This document shows, piece by piece, positions 1-8,844 of a stretch of DNA of 40,014 nt; position 1 is the stretch's first letter, and each line of letters opens with the position of its first letter. The translations under genes and the position numbers were made by a program. The notes beneath the pieces were generated by a model. The model saw nothing but the letters and a program-made list of their open reading frames with translations. It did not search any database and was not told the DNA's origin. Source of the DNA: an uncultured Lachnospiraceae bacterium (lineage in GTDB: Bacteria; Bacillota; Clostridia; Lachnospirales; Lachnospiraceae); the NCBI GenBank assembly GCA_902786205.1, contig CADABQ010000049.1:1-40014 (forward strand), in the 5' to 3' direction.

Positions 1-11
1 GAAGAGACTGA

Positions 12-407
12 TACTTTATACTCTTTTTTATCTGTTCTCAAAATGGAAGAAAAATAACAATTGGGAACTACAAATATCTGTTTAATCAGCAGACACTATT
101 TAGGGATTATGATTCTTATAAGAAGTTAGGGTTGGGGGTTGTTGTTTTGAAGAACGGAGAATTGGTTTCAGGTGCTTCATCTTACAGTAGATACAGAGAA
201 GGAATTGATATAGAAATAGACACAAGAGAGGACTACAGAAGAAAAGGGCTGGCATATGCATGCGGTGCAAAGTTAATTTTGGAATGTTTGAAAAAGGGAT
301 TATATCCAAGCTGGGATGCACAAAATAAATGGTCAGTAAAATTAGCTGAAAAACTGGGATATCATTTTAGTCATGAATATACTGCATATGAAATTCTAGG
401 TTTCTAA
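12..407 (+). pseudogene. GNAT N-acetyltransferase, C-terminal remnant
   Basis: The frame is open from base 12, just after an in-frame TGA at 9-11, to the TAA at 405-407. It encodes only the C-terminal half of the GNAT_acetyltran type of acetyltransferase (full members about 250 residues). Visible family features are the core strand with IEIDT, the acetyl-CoA pyrophosphate loop YRRKGLAYACG, and the closing PSWDAQNKWSVKLAEKLGY. A TTG at 132 could serve as a start but would give only 91 residues, lacking the N-terminal subdomain. Between about 56 and 83 a different frame (NNWELQ) looks more family-like, which would fit a frameshift near 83. I infer a decayed gene. If the upstream sequence outside the window restores the frame, it would instead be a partial intact gene. 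Confidence 0.55.
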
Positions 408-675
408 ATATTGTAGAAGATTGTATCAAATAAAAGTATCCTAATAAACTTAGTAAATATAAGGCTTGGTTAGGATATTTGCCATTAATAAACGAATGAA
501 AGTCATCTGTGGCTGGTAGAAATGGCTGTAACGATGTGTAAAAAAGGATTTTGAAAGAGTATGTTTCAGTAGGATATTTTTTAAAGAATAATTTTTTTGG
601 ATAGAGAGGCAGCAGAATAAACAAAAGGAAAAGAATGTTGTTTATAATCTGTAATATAACAAGGAGAAGGTAAGG

Positions 676-1494
676 ATGAAAAAATTGTACGATAAAAAAC
701 CTATATGGTTTGGAATTGGAGTGGGCTATTTTATTTCAATAGTATTTGTTTTATTGGAAAGGCTTTTATTAGACCTTTCATATACAGATAAATGGGTATA
801 TATTGATGGTGGAATTCGTTTATTATTTGGAATTGTCGGTTTAATTGTTTTAAAAACAATCTATGCAGATAAGTTTGGAGAGCTATTTAAGAAGAAAGTG
901 AGCAGGAATGTTTTACTTTATCTTCTTCCCATTGGTATATATTTTGTGTTGGAATTTTTATTTTTTGCTTGTGCGAAACAGATACAAACATCCTTATGGA
1001 TTGATTTTTTTGTTATGTGGATTACGCAGGTGACAACTGGACTTTGGGAAGAAGCAACTTCCAGAGGAATTGTAATGAGTGGTATGTTGTTGAAATGGAA
1101 GGATACAGTTAGAGGTCGTATTTTAACGGTATTAATTTCTGGATTATTATTTGGTTCGTTACATGCATTGGGTGTTATATATGGAAACAACATTTTAGAT
1201 TGCTTGTGGAGCGGTTTGTATACATTTTGTTGGGGAATGTTTGTTGCAGCAATTTATATGGTTTCGGATAACTTATTACTTGTTATGGGGATTCACACAA
1301 TATGGGATATCGTTGTAAAAGTACCCGTTTACTTTATAAGCGAATATAACAAGAGTGCTATGTTGACAGGTATATATGTGGAACAAGATATTATTCAATT
1401 AGGTATTATGCCGATTGTTGCAATACTGATTTGTATTTTTATTAAGAAAGAAAACAAGTGTTGGGGCGGTATAGAAAAGGCGGAGCTGGTTTAA
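676..1494 (+). CDS. CPBP family intramembrane metalloprotease
   Basis: This 272-residue polytopic membrane protein has about seven or eight hydrophobic segments. It carries the CPBP (Abi/CAAX-protease-like) motifs: EExxxR as E125-E126-A-T-S-R130, FxxxH as F159-G-S-L-H163, and a late conserved histidine at H207 in GIHTIWD. Known members are intramembrane proteases of the Rce1/glutamic fold. Bacterial ones are linked to bacteriocin self-immunity or surface-protein processing, but the substrate here cannot be read from sequence. The ATG follows AAGGAGAAGGTAAGG. The stop codon overlaps the next start in TAATG, so the phosphatase downstream is translationally coupled. No bacteriocin precursor is visible nearby. 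Confidence 0.85.
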   Translation: MKKLYDKKPIWFGIGVGYFISIVFVLLERLLLDLSYTDKWVYIDGGIRLLFGIVGLIVLKTIYADKFGELFKKKVSRNVLLYLLPIGIYFVLEFLFFACAKQIQTSLWIDFFVMWITQVTTGLWEEATSRGIVMSGMLLKWKDTVRGRILTVLISGLLFGSLHALGVIYGNNILDCLWSGLYTFCWGMFVAAIYMVSDNLLLVMGIHTIWDIVVKVPVYFISEYNKSAMLTGIYVEQDIIQLGIMPIVAILICIFIKKENKCWGGIEKAELV

Positions 1495-2072
1495 TGACAA
1501 AAGTATATTTTGTGCGTCATGCACAGCCGAAACATGATTGGAAAGATGATAGAACGAGACCATTGACGGAAGAAGGAAAGAAGGATTCTGCAATTGTATT
1601 GGAATTTCTGAAGGACAAGAAAATTGACACTTTTTATTGTAGTCCATATAAGCGAAGTTTGGATACCATTGTAGATACAGCAGCCTTTTTCGACAAAGAA
1701 ATTATAACAGATGAGAGACTTAGGGAGCGTGAAAAAGGACTAGATGGAAATAATCATGGGATGTTCCAGAAACGCTGGGATGACCATGATTATCATGAGG
1801 AGGGAGGAGAGTCCCTTGCGATGGTTCAAAAACGTAACATGGAGGCGTTGAATGCAATTTTATCAGAAAATATCGATAAGGAGATTGTTGTTGGGACACA
1901 TGGTACTGCTCTTAGTACTATATTGAACTTTTATGATAGTGATTTCGCCTGTGAAGATTTTTTAAGAATTATAGATTGGATGCCATATATAATTGAATTG
2001 GATTTTGAGGACAATGAGTTGGTTGCTAAGCAGGAACATTGTTATATAGAGAAAGAATTCAAGGTTAATTAG
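1494..2072 (+). CDS. Histidine phosphatase family protein (phosphoglycerate-mutase-like)
   Basis: A 192-residue member of the histidine phosphatase superfamily. The N-terminal RHA motif (FVRHAQ, catalytic His9) receives the phosphoryl group. The second conserved histidine is H136 in VVGTHGTAL. The conserved arginine (SPYKRSLDT) and the acidic LREREKG segment are also present. The substrate is not predictable; the size fits small cytosolic phosphatases rather than glycolytic mutase. I chose the ATG at 1494, which overlaps the upstream stop (TAATG), over a TTG at 1458 inside the upstream gene, because the protein then begins directly with the family's first beta strand. It is cotranscribed with the CPBP protease. 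Confidence 0.85.
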   Translation: MTKVYFVRHAQPKHDWKDDRTRPLTEEGKKDSAIVLEFLKDKKIDTFYCSPYKRSLDTIVDTAAFFDKEIITDERLREREKGLDGNNHGMFQKRWDDHDYHEEGGESLAMVQKRNMEALNAILSENIDKEIVVGTHGTALSTILNFYDSDFACEDFLRIIDWMPYIIELDFEDNELVAKQEHCYIEKEFKVN

Positions 2073-2120
2073 CGTGCAGATAAGAAGTAATACTGTCTTA
2101 TCAATGAAAGGATTGTGGAT

Positions 2121-3191
2121 ATGCAATACGCAAGAAAGTTGAGAAAAGGTGACAAAGTAGCCATTGTCAGCTTGTCCAGTGGAATGTTAGGGGAAGAATT
2201 TTGCAGTCATAATATAGAAATAGGAGTAAAGAGATTAAAAGAATATGGACTAGAACCAGTATTTATGCCTAATGCATTGAAAGGTATTGCATATGTAAAG
2301 GAGCATCCGGAAGCCAGAGCGAAAGACTTAAAGGATGCTTTTTTCGATAATTCTATTGCAGGAATTATTTGTGCAATAGGTGGGGATGATACATACAGGT
2401 TGTTGCCCTATTTGATGGAAGATGCAGAGTTCATTCGGGCGGTAGAGGAGCATCCTAAATTATTTACTGGCTTTTCAGATACTACAATTAATCATTTGAT
2501 GTTTTATAAACTGGGACTGTCCACCTATTATGGTCCTACATTTATCTGTGATTTGGGGGAAATTTCGGATGAGATGTTACCCTATAGTAAAAGAGCATTT
2601 GAAAGTTATTTAGAAGGAGAGGATTATAAGGAGATTGTAGCTAGTGAAATTTGGTATGAAGAAAGGAAAGATTTTTCAGCAAAAGCAATTGGAACAGATC
2701 GAATAGCACATAAGGAGAAACGAGGTTTTGAACTTTTACAGGGAAGTGAAAGTTTTCAAGGTCGATTATTAGGCGGATGCTTAGAAAGTTTATATGATAT
2801 ATTGACAACGACTAGATATCAGGATGAAAAGGCGGTTTGTGAAAAGTATGGGCTATTTCCAAGTATAGAAGAATGGAAAAATAAAATTTTATTTATAGAA
2901 ACCTGCGAAGAAAAGCCTGTGCCAGAACTTTTTGAAAAGGAAGTTTCACTACTGAAAGAGAAAGGTATATTTGATGTTGTAAATGGAGTTTTGGTTGGAA
3001 AACCCCAAGATGAGGCATACTATCAGGAATACGCAGAAATCCTTGTAAAAGTGATAGATAATAGGAAACTTTCCATTGTTTATAATATGAATTTCGGACA
3101 TGCCACGCCAAGATGTGCATTGCAGTATGGTGTTATGGCAAAGGTGGATATGAAACAGAAGAAGATTAGTCTCATTCCTCCAACCGCTTGA
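2121..3191 (+). CDS. S66 family peptidase (LD-carboxypeptidase / MccF-like)
   Basis: A 356-residue serine peptidase of family S66, which contains LD-carboxypeptidase A (murein tetrapeptide trimming) and MccF (microcin C self-immunity). The nucleophile is S119 in the GFSDTT elbow, preceded by the substrate-loop GGDDTYR. The later GVLVGKPQDE and NFGHATPR segments supply the Glu and His expected in this family. There is no signal peptide, so it is cytosolic. The ATG at 2121 lies eight bases after AAAGGA; a GTG at 2115 is possible but too close to the ribosome site. The 3' end overlaps the convergent AraC gene by 20 bp. The length and sequence look closer to MccF-like proteins than to short LdcA, but the exact activity is uncertain. 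Confidence 0.83.
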   Translation: MQYARKLRKGDKVAIVSLSSGMLGEEFCSHNIEIGVKRLKEYGLEPVFMPNALKGIAYVKEHPEARAKDLKDAFFDNSIAGIICAIGGDDTYRLLPYLMEDAEFIRAVEEHPKLFTGFSDTTINHLMFYKLGLSTYYGPTFICDLGEISDEMLPYSKRAFESYLEGEDYKEIVASEIWYEERKDFSAKAIGTDRIAHKEKRGFELLQGSESFQGRLLGGCLESLYDILTTTRYQDEKAVCEKYGLFPSIEEWKNKILFIETCEEKPVPELFEKEVSLLKEKGIFDVVNGVLVGKPQDEAYYQEYAEILVKVIDNRKLSIVYNMNFGHATPRCALQYGVMAKVDMKQKKISLIPPTA

Positions 3192-4056
3192 TGAAAGAAA
3201 GCGGTGTCATATGATATTTTTTCTTAAATGCCCGATGAAAATAAGAGAGGTTGTGGAAACCTACAGACATAGAGACTTCCAGTATGGAAGTATTTCCACG
3301 TTCAAACTGTTCTACGGACTTTTCCAGACGGAGATTGTTGATATACTGCACGCAAGTCATGTTCATATGTTTTTTGAAAAAACGCATAAAGTGATATTCA
3401 CTGAAATAGCACAGTTTTGCCAACTCAGAAACAGAAATTGGTTCTGCATAATGAAGCTCAATATAATCCAAAACACCTTTCAATTTGTCTGACGAACTCT
3501 TTGAAACAGAGGAAATATGTTTGCTACTATATTGAAGCAGCAGAAAAATAACTTGCAGAAGCAAAGATTTTAATGCCAGTTCATATCCGACTACTTTTTC
3601 ACGATACAAAGTGGTAATCTGCTGAAAACATTTGTGCACAGAGGCGTAAGCAGGATGTTCCGATGTAATCAGGTAAGGCATGGAAATTTCCTGATTCATC
3701 ATGGGCGTCAAATAACGGGTCGAACATACATCAGTGGCATTTCCGCCAAGAAAATTCATATGAAAAACATAAGTTTCTGAAAAAAATTCCTCGCAATTGC
3801 CAAGGGTAATGGCATGTAGAAGTAACGGTGGAATAAATAATAAATCTCCCTCTTTTGCCTCATATTCCACCAGATCAATTTGATAGACACAAGAGCCTTT
3901 TGTAATCAGGGTAAGTTCGGCTTCATCGTGCCAGTGGGTCGTAATCACAGGGTAATCGTCCGCCAGTCTTGTAATATATTTTTGAATGGGAAAAAAGACC
4001 TCGCCGTGTTTGGCGTTTTCTTTTTGTTCTGGTGTAAGTGATTGCCCTTCTTTCAT
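3172..4056 (-). CDS. AraC family transcriptional regulator (cupin sensor + HTH)
   Basis: This 294-residue regulator has an N-terminal cupin-like ligand-binding half (residues about 20-130, with HWHDEAELTLITKG and FIPPLLLHAI). The C-terminal 100 residues form an AraC double helix-turn-helix: first helix pair around SVSELAKLCYFSEYHFMRFFKK, and the second ending in GFHNLSYFHRAFKKKYHMTPLSF. The ATG at 4056 is preceded by AGGAGGAATCATTT. It is transcribed divergently from the GH13 alpha-glucosidase across a 211-bp gap containing candidate operators. By analogy with sugar-responsive AraC proteins it probably controls that gene, though this is inference. Its 3' end overlaps the S66 peptidase gene by 20 bp. 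Confidence 0.88.
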   Translation of the reverse strand: MKEGQSLTPEQKENAKHGEVFFPIQKYITRLADDYPVITTHWHDEAELTLITKGSCVYQIDLVEYEAKEGDLLFIPPLLLHAITLGNCEEFFSETYVFHMNFLGGNATDVCSTRYLTPMMNQEISMPYLITSEHPAYASVHKCFQQITTLYREKVVGYELALKSLLLQVIFLLLQYSSKHISSVSKSSSDKLKGVLDYIELHYAEPISVSELAKLCYFSEYHFMRFFKKHMNMTCVQYINNLRLEKSVEQFERGNTSILEVSMSVGFHNLSYFHRAFKKKYHMTPLSFIKRLEE

Positions 4057-4123
4057 AAATGATTCCTCCTGTGCAGATAGCAGTATTGTGTCATAGAATG
4101 AAAAAATACTGCAAGATTTTACG

Positions 4124-4152
4124 TGGAAAATATCTTATAATAGCAGTATAAT
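4124..4152 (+). promoter_or_regulatory. Candidate promoter of the alpha-glucosidase gene
   Basis: TGGAAA at 4124-4129 and a perfect TATAAT at 4147-4152 are separated by 17 bp, 115 bp before the glucosidase ATG. The weak -35 box suits an activator-dependent promoter, consistent with the divergent AraC gene. A second TATAAT at 4136-4141 has no good -35 box. Confidence 0.35.
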
Positions 4153-4212
4153 ACATCAAAAGCAATATCGCAACAAGAAGCAGGAATAAATAAATGGTAT
4201 AGAAAAATCGTA

Positions 4213-4237
4213 ATGTTATCGTTCACAGATTTGTGAA
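4213..4237 (+). promoter_or_regulatory. Candidate cre-like site and palindrome upstream of alpha-glucosidase
   Basis: ATGTTATCGTTCACA at 4213-4227 matches the CcpA cre consensus WTGNAANCGNWNNCW at all but one position. It overlaps an inverted repeat TTCACA-GATT-TGTGAA at 4222-4237. Both lie downstream of the candidate promoter, where a bound repressor would block transcription. Catabolite repression of a glycosidase is expected biologically, but the assignment rests on pattern matching alone. Confidence 0.4.
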
Positions 4238-4267
4238 TTATAACAAGTCATAAGGAGGAAAAGGATT

Positions 4268-5896
4268 ATGGGACAGAATAGAAAGAATGATAAATGGTGG
4301 AAGAATGCAGTGGTATATCAGATTTATCCAAGAAGTTTTCAGGATAGCAATGGAGATGGAATTGGTGATTTAAGGGGAATTATTGACAGAATGGCATACC
4401 TTGGGGAACTTGGCATCGATGCAATCTGGTTATCTCCTGTATGCAAATCACCTCAGGATGATAATGGATACGACATTTCAGATTATCAGGATATTGAGCC
4501 GATGTTTGGATGTGTAGATGACATGGAAGCATTGATTGCAGAGGCTAAAAAATATAATATTCGCATTATTATGGATTTGGTTTTAAACCATACATCAAAC
4601 AAGCATCGATGGTTTGAGGAAGCAAAGAAAAGCAAAGAAAATCCGTATCATGATTTTTATGTATGGAGAGATGGAGAAGAGGGCGTATTACCAAATGATT
4701 GTAAGGCCGTTTTTGGCGGAAGTGCATGGGAATGGGTGCCAGAATTGCAGCAATATTATTTTCATCAATTTTTGCCGGAACAGCCTGATTTGAATTGGGA
4801 GAATCCACAGGTAAGAAAAGAGATCTATGATATGATTTTGTGGTGGATGGATAAAGGCGTTGGTGGGTTCCGTTTGGATGTTATCGATCAGATCGCAAAA
4901 GAGCCAGACCTTAAAATTACACAAAATGGTCCAAGACTGCATGAATACATTCGTGAAATGAGTAAAGAAACCTTCCAAAAGGGAGATTTGATTACAGTGG
5001 GAGAAGCCTGGGGAGCAACACCGAAATTAGCCAAACTTTACAGCAATCCAGATGGAAGTGAGTTTTCCATGGTATTTCAGTTTGAGCATATCGGACTGGA
5101 CCAGCAGGAAGGAAAAGAAAAATGGGATTTAGCGCCATTGCCATTTTTAAAATTGAAACAAATCCTGACACGCTGGCAGACAGAACTGCATAATTGCGGC
5201 TGGAACAGTTTGTTTTGGAATAATCACGATTTGCCACGTATTGTCTCCAGATGGGGAAATGACAAAGAGTACAGAGTAGAGTCTGCAAAAATGCTGGCAA
5301 TTTTGTTACATGGAATGCAAGGAACTCCTTATATTTATCAGGGAGAAGAATTGGGAATGACAAATGTGCAGTATGAAATAGAGGATTATCGAGATGTGGA
5401 AATCCTTAATATGTATCAGGAGCGACGGAAGAAAGGATATGCAAAAGAGGATATTATGCGTTCTATTTATGCAAAGGGACGTGACAATGCGAGAACGCCA
5501 ATGCAATGGGATGATACAGAACATGCTGGATTTACGGATGGTATACCATGGATGAAAGTAAACAGCAACTATAAGGAAATCAATGCAAAAAGTCAGGTGA
5601 AAGACCCAGATTCCATTTTTAGTTGTTACAAGAAACTAATCCAGTTGCGAAAACAGTATCCAGTATTCGTAGATGGTAACTTTACATTGCTGTTGGAAAA
5701 CGATGAAAATATTTTTGCTTATCAGAGAAAAAATGCAAATCAGACAATGGTGATTATTTGTAACTTCTTTGATAAAACCGTAAACATGCCATTAGAAGAA
5801 ATGTGCAAGGATATGGAACTCTTACTTGGAAACTATAAAGAAAGCAAGGATGCATCTATTCTTCGTCCGTATGAAGCACGTATTTATATAAAATAA
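4268..5896 (+). CDS. GH13 alpha-glucosidase (oligo-1,6-glucosidase type)
   Basis: A cytosolic glycoside hydrolase family 13 enzyme of 542 residues, the normal length for oligo-1,6-glucosidase (GH13_31). The catalytic set is D204 (GFRLDVID), E246 (TVGEAWG) and D321 (WNNHDLPR). The N-terminal VYQIYPRSFQDSNGDGIGDL is the family hallmark and includes the calcium-site-like DSNGDGIGD loop. Valine after the nucleophile (D204-V205) is the residue associated with alpha-1,6 specificity in this family, against alanine/threonine in alpha-1,4 enzymes. It probably releases glucose from isomaltose or isomaltooligosaccharides, although no transporter gene is adjacent. The ATG follows AAGGAGG with good spacing. 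Expression is probably controlled by the divergent AraC regulator and catabolite repression. Confidence 0.92.
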   Translation: MGQNRKNDKWWKNAVVYQIYPRSFQDSNGDGIGDLRGIIDRMAYLGELGIDAIWLSPVCKSPQDDNGYDISDYQDIEPMFGCVDDMEALIAEAKKYNIRIIMDLVLNHTSNKHRWFEEAKKSKENPYHDFYVWRDGEEGVLPNDCKAVFGGSAWEWVPELQQYYFHQFLPEQPDLNWENPQVRKEIYDMILWWMDKGVGGFRLDVIDQIAKEPDLKITQNGPRLHEYIREMSKETFQKGDLITVGEAWGATPKLAKLYSNPDGSEFSMVFQFEHIGLDQQEGKEKWDLAPLPFLKLKQILTRWQTELHNCGWNSLFWNNHDLPRIVSRWGNDKEYRVESAKMLAILLHGMQGTPYIYQGEELGMTNVQYEIEDYRDVEILNMYQERRKKGYAKEDIMRSIYAKGRDNARTPMQWDDTEHAGFTDGIPWMKVNSNYKEINAKSQVKDPDSIFSCYKKLIQLRKQYPVFVDGNFTLLLENDENIFAYQRKNANQTMVIICNFFDKTVNMPLEEMCKDMELLLGNYKESKDASILRPYEARIYIK

Positions 5897-5940
5897 AAAG
5901 AGAAAAAACAATTTGAGTATATTGCAGAATGAGGCAATTA

Positions 5941-5974
5941 GGCATCGGAAATAGGATTTTTCGGTGCCTTTTTC
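5941..5974 (+). terminator. Intrinsic terminator after alpha-glucosidase
   Basis: GGCATCGGAAA pairs with TTTTCGGTGCC (including G-U pairs) around a short loop, followed by TTTTT. It lies 44 bp after the glucosidase stop codon. The rest of the gap, 5975-6180, has no convincing gene. Confidence 0.75.
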
Positions 5975-6180
5975 TATGTAGAAAATTTGTAAGAAAAAAA
6001 ATATTTTGTCAGATGCGTAAAGATGTGAAAAAAGGTGGTTGTAAAACGTGTGCAACCCAAATCTGGCACGCAAAACGGAGTAAGTCCTTTATGAGTGTGG
6101 AAACTGGGAAAATGTTTATTTGGTTTAGTCTATATTCTGCTAAAATGTTATAAAAGTGTTGTTTTATAGGAGACAATCTG

Positions 6181-6210
6181 TTGACAAAGAATGATTTTGA
6201 AAGGTATAAT
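6181..6210 (+). promoter_or_regulatory. Consensus sigma-A promoter of the VWA operon
   Basis: A perfect TTGACA at 6181-6186 and a perfect TATAAT at 6205-6210 are spaced 18 bp apart. The implied leader of about 140 bases before the ATG at 6356 holds no recognisable riboswitch. This is one of the best matches to the vegetative promoter consensus in the window, so the unknown three-gene unit is probably expressed in ordinary growth. Confidence 0.75.
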
Positions 6211-6355
6211 AACATTGTTTTTTTGTGCAGATAAATGACTGGTGTATAATGAATTATTTAAGTGATTAGAAGGGCTTGACAAAATACCAGACGTGTAAAA
6301 CAAAGAAAAAGTAGATGGATAAACAAAAGATTCTTGCAAAGAAAAGAGGTACTGT

Positions 6356-8632
6356 ATGTATTGTAAAAATTGTGGGGCAAAGTTGGGGAGTGGAAATAAA
6401 TTTTGCACCGAATGCGGAACAAAAGTTGAATTGGATGAAACGGTAGAAATACAGCAAAATCCAGAATTGTCTCAAGAGCAGGAAAGTCATTCAGAAGAAA
6501 TGAAACTTCCAGAGTTAGATTTAAAAGGTGTTTTTGATGATGAGATTCCAATGGAAAATGCCAGTGAGACAGAATGGAGAGAAATGCCAGAACAGTCCGT
6601 GGTGGAAGAAAACGTGGAAAAGAGTTCGATGGAGAACGAGCATGTAGAAGAAAACATGCAGGAAAAAAATCTTGACCCGGAAATACCATTGAAACAAAAA
6701 AGAGGAAAAAATAGAAAATTTATTGGAATTACGATAGCTGTGGCAATCATATTCTTTTTACTCAGTACAGGACTTACAGCTTATTTGACAGTAAGGCATA
6801 CGGAATTAGAGAATATACAATTAAAGGCGGAGATTCAAGAGGAATTAAATACCTATCTGGAGTTTTGTGATAAGGCAGTAGATTACAAAAATAAATTTGC
6901 CAAATTGTATTTAGATGATACAAAAAGGAAAAAAGTAAAAGAAAAAATGAATCAGGCAAAAGAGCAGATTGTGAATCGTGCAGAGGAAACACAATTAAAA
7001 GATTGGCTAACAGAAATGGATACTTTTGCAAAGGATACAGAAGAGGAAAATAAAAAATATGTAAATACATTAGCAAACAAATTGGCAAAGTATGATACAC
7101 TTATGATGACAAATGAAGAAGAGAAAAAATACAATGCACAGGTTTCTAAGTTTAAAAAGACGGTTCAAAATGGTGATTATTCGTTGGCAGTGCAATGTGC
7201 GAATCAGAGTTGTAAGTACGGAGATAAGGTCACAGAGGAAAAAACAGGTTGGAATGTTTCTATTGTGCAACAGGATCTATCCTCTTATCCAAATATTCGT
7301 TTATATTTAGAAGTTACAGATGAAAAGGGAGATGTAGTAGAAAATTTAGATAAAAATTATTTTGTTTTATCAGAAAAACAGGGGGCGGATCAGGAATATT
7401 TAAAGCAAAAGATTACAAAGGCTACACAGTTAAATCAAGAAGAAAGTTTGAATATATCCATGGTGGCAGATGTCAGTGGAAGTATGGATTATAATATGCC
7501 ACGTGTTCAAGAGGTGATGGAAAATTTTCTGGAAAATGTACAGTTTGAGGTAGGAGATAAAATTGAGCTTTCCAGTTTTTGTGATGATTATCAGATTCAG
7601 GAGTATTTTACTTCTGAACGGGAAAGTTTAGTCGATAGCGTAAATTCTTTAGAAGCCTATGGAGGAACAAAGTTATATGACTCGTTGATTGAGGCCGCAC
7701 AGCGTGTTTATTTGCAGGAAGGTGCCCGCTGCGTGATCGCATTTACAGATGGTATGGATAATTGTAGTGCATCCACTGAGGATGATGTAATTGCTTATGC
7801 TAACCAGTATAATGTTCCAATTTTTATCATTGGAATTGGAGTAGAGGATTATGATACCTATACGGATACATTGCAAAGAATTGCAGAAGAAACCGGTGGT
7901 TTTTATCGGGATGTAGAAGATGTTTCAGAGTCTTTAGAGGAAGTGTATGATTCTATTTATCGTCAGCAAAAAGAAGTGTATTGTGTAGGATTTAAGACAG
8001 ACGAGGAAATTAGTCAGGCGGGAACCAGCAAGGTACACTTGTATATAAAAGGGGAAGAAAATGGTGGTATGACAGATTATAGCTATACCGCAAAGGATGA
8101 CTATTTTAATGTACAACTTGGCAAACTATCAAATTCATATAGTCGTTCTGTAGAAACAAAGGATTTCTCTTACATTGAAGATGCCAATGTTTTAGCACCA
8201 GGAGGGCAAATAGAGAAGGAATCTAAAGAGTACATTAAAAAGGATGATTTGGAACTTTCACAAATTTTACATTATGAAATAACAAATCTTTCATTTACGG
8301 ATAAAAATACCTGTATTATGACGAGTAGAGAAGATTATGATATTGCACAGACGAAAGACTATAATACAGAAATTAAAAAACAACATAAAAACAAATCAAA
8401 AACAGATGCAGTACAAATTTATGATTTACTTATGGAGCAGGGATATAGTAAAGATGAGTTAGAAGGCAGCAAGATTGAAGTGAAAAAAACGCGTGTTTTA
8501 AAGGGAACCTATAGGTTAGTTCGCACCAAAGATGGTGCCTGGAAATTTAAGGATTATGCGAAGAATTATGTTGTCGAATCATCAGATGTGTATTTTGCTT
8601 GTGTAGAAGGCGATGAAGCAAATTGGAATTAA
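6356..8632 (+). CDS. Zinc-ribbon, membrane-anchored von Willebrand factor A domain protein
   Basis: A 758-residue protein with an N-terminal zinc ribbon (C3, C6, C17, C20), then a long acidic low-complexity linker (residues 25-110). A basic stop-transfer segment (KQKRGKNRK) precedes one membrane helix at about 121-145. Next come a charged coiled-coil-like region (150-290) and a VWA domain (about 365-545). The metal-binding MIDAS is complete: D372, S374, S376 (DVSGSM), T438 and D465. The C-terminal region (about 560-758) is unrecognised. The layout implies a cytoplasmic zinc ribbon and an extracellular adhesion/protein-binding VWA domain. It leads an apparent operon with a tiny membrane protein and a membrane metalloprotease. 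Its partner and role are unknown. Confidence 0.85.
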   Translation: MYCKNCGAKLGSGNKFCTECGTKVELDETVEIQQNPELSQEQESHSEEMKLPELDLKGVFDDEIPMENASETEWREMPEQSVVEENVEKSSMENEHVEENMQEKNLDPEIPLKQKRGKNRKFIGITIAVAIIFFLLSTGLTAYLTVRHTELENIQLKAEIQEELNTYLEFCDKAVDYKNKFAKLYLDDTKRKKVKEKMNQAKEQIVNRAEETQLKDWLTEMDTFAKDTEEENKKYVNTLANKLAKYDTLMMTNEEEKKYNAQVSKFKKTVQNGDYSLAVQCANQSCKYGDKVTEEKTGWNVSIVQQDLSSYPNIRLYLEVTDEKGDVVENLDKNYFVLSEKQGADQEYLKQKITKATQLNQEESLNISMVADVSGSMDYNMPRVQEVMENFLENVQFEVGDKIELSSFCDDYQIQEYFTSERESLVDSVNSLEAYGGTKLYDSLIEAAQRVYLQEGARCVIAFTDGMDNCSASTEDDVIAYANQYNVPIFIIGIGVEDYDTYTDTLQRIAEETGGFYRDVEDVSESLEEVYDSIYRQQKEVYCVGFKTDEEISQAGTSKVHLYIKGEENGGMTDYSYTAKDDYFNVQLGKLSNSYSRSVETKDFSYIEDANVLAPGGQIEKESKEYIKKDDLELSQILHYEITNLSFTDKNTCIMTSREDYDIAQTKDYNTEIKKQHKNKSKTDAVQIYDLLMEQGYSKDELEGSKIEVKKTRVLKGTYRLVRTKDGAWKFKDYAKNYVVESSDVYFACVEGDEANWN

Positions 8633-8670
8633 GAAAAAATAAGAGAAAGAACAGAGAAAGGATTTTAGTG

Positions 8671-8844
8671 ATGAATAAAAAGCAAATCTTGATTTTGGTT
8701 GCGACGGTTGTAGTTGCCATATTGCTAGGAAGTGGAGTTGGTTTCCTTTATGCGAACAAAACAACGCCTAAATTAGACAAAGCTACATTGGAACAGGAAA
8801 TGAAACAGAAACTAACACAGGAAGCTGAGGAGTTGTCGAAATAG
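8671..8844 (+). CDS. Small single-pass membrane protein, unknown
   Basis: A 57-residue protein starting at the ATG at 8671, eight bases after AAAGGA. It has a short basic N-terminus (MNKK), one hydrophobic helix (about residues 5-26), and a charged helical tail rich in Glu, Lys and Gln. It resembles a lipid-free membrane anchor or accessory subunit. It sits 38 bp after the VWA gene, and its stop overlaps the next gene's GTG start by one base, so it is coupled to the protease. No family is recognised. A longer reading from a GTG at 8623 overlaps the VWA gene and lacks a ribosome site, so I rejected it. Confidence 0.65.
   Translation: MNKKQILILVATVVVAILLGSGVGFLYANKTTPKLDKATLEQEMKQKLTQEAEELSK

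Noticed and set aside
5929..6215. Short frames on both strands after the glucosidase
   Set aside because: They overlap the terminator, have poor composition and no ribosome site.
6276..6304. Second promoter (TTGACA at 6276) for the VWA gene
   Set aside because: No acceptable -10 box follows; the promoter at 6181 is far better.
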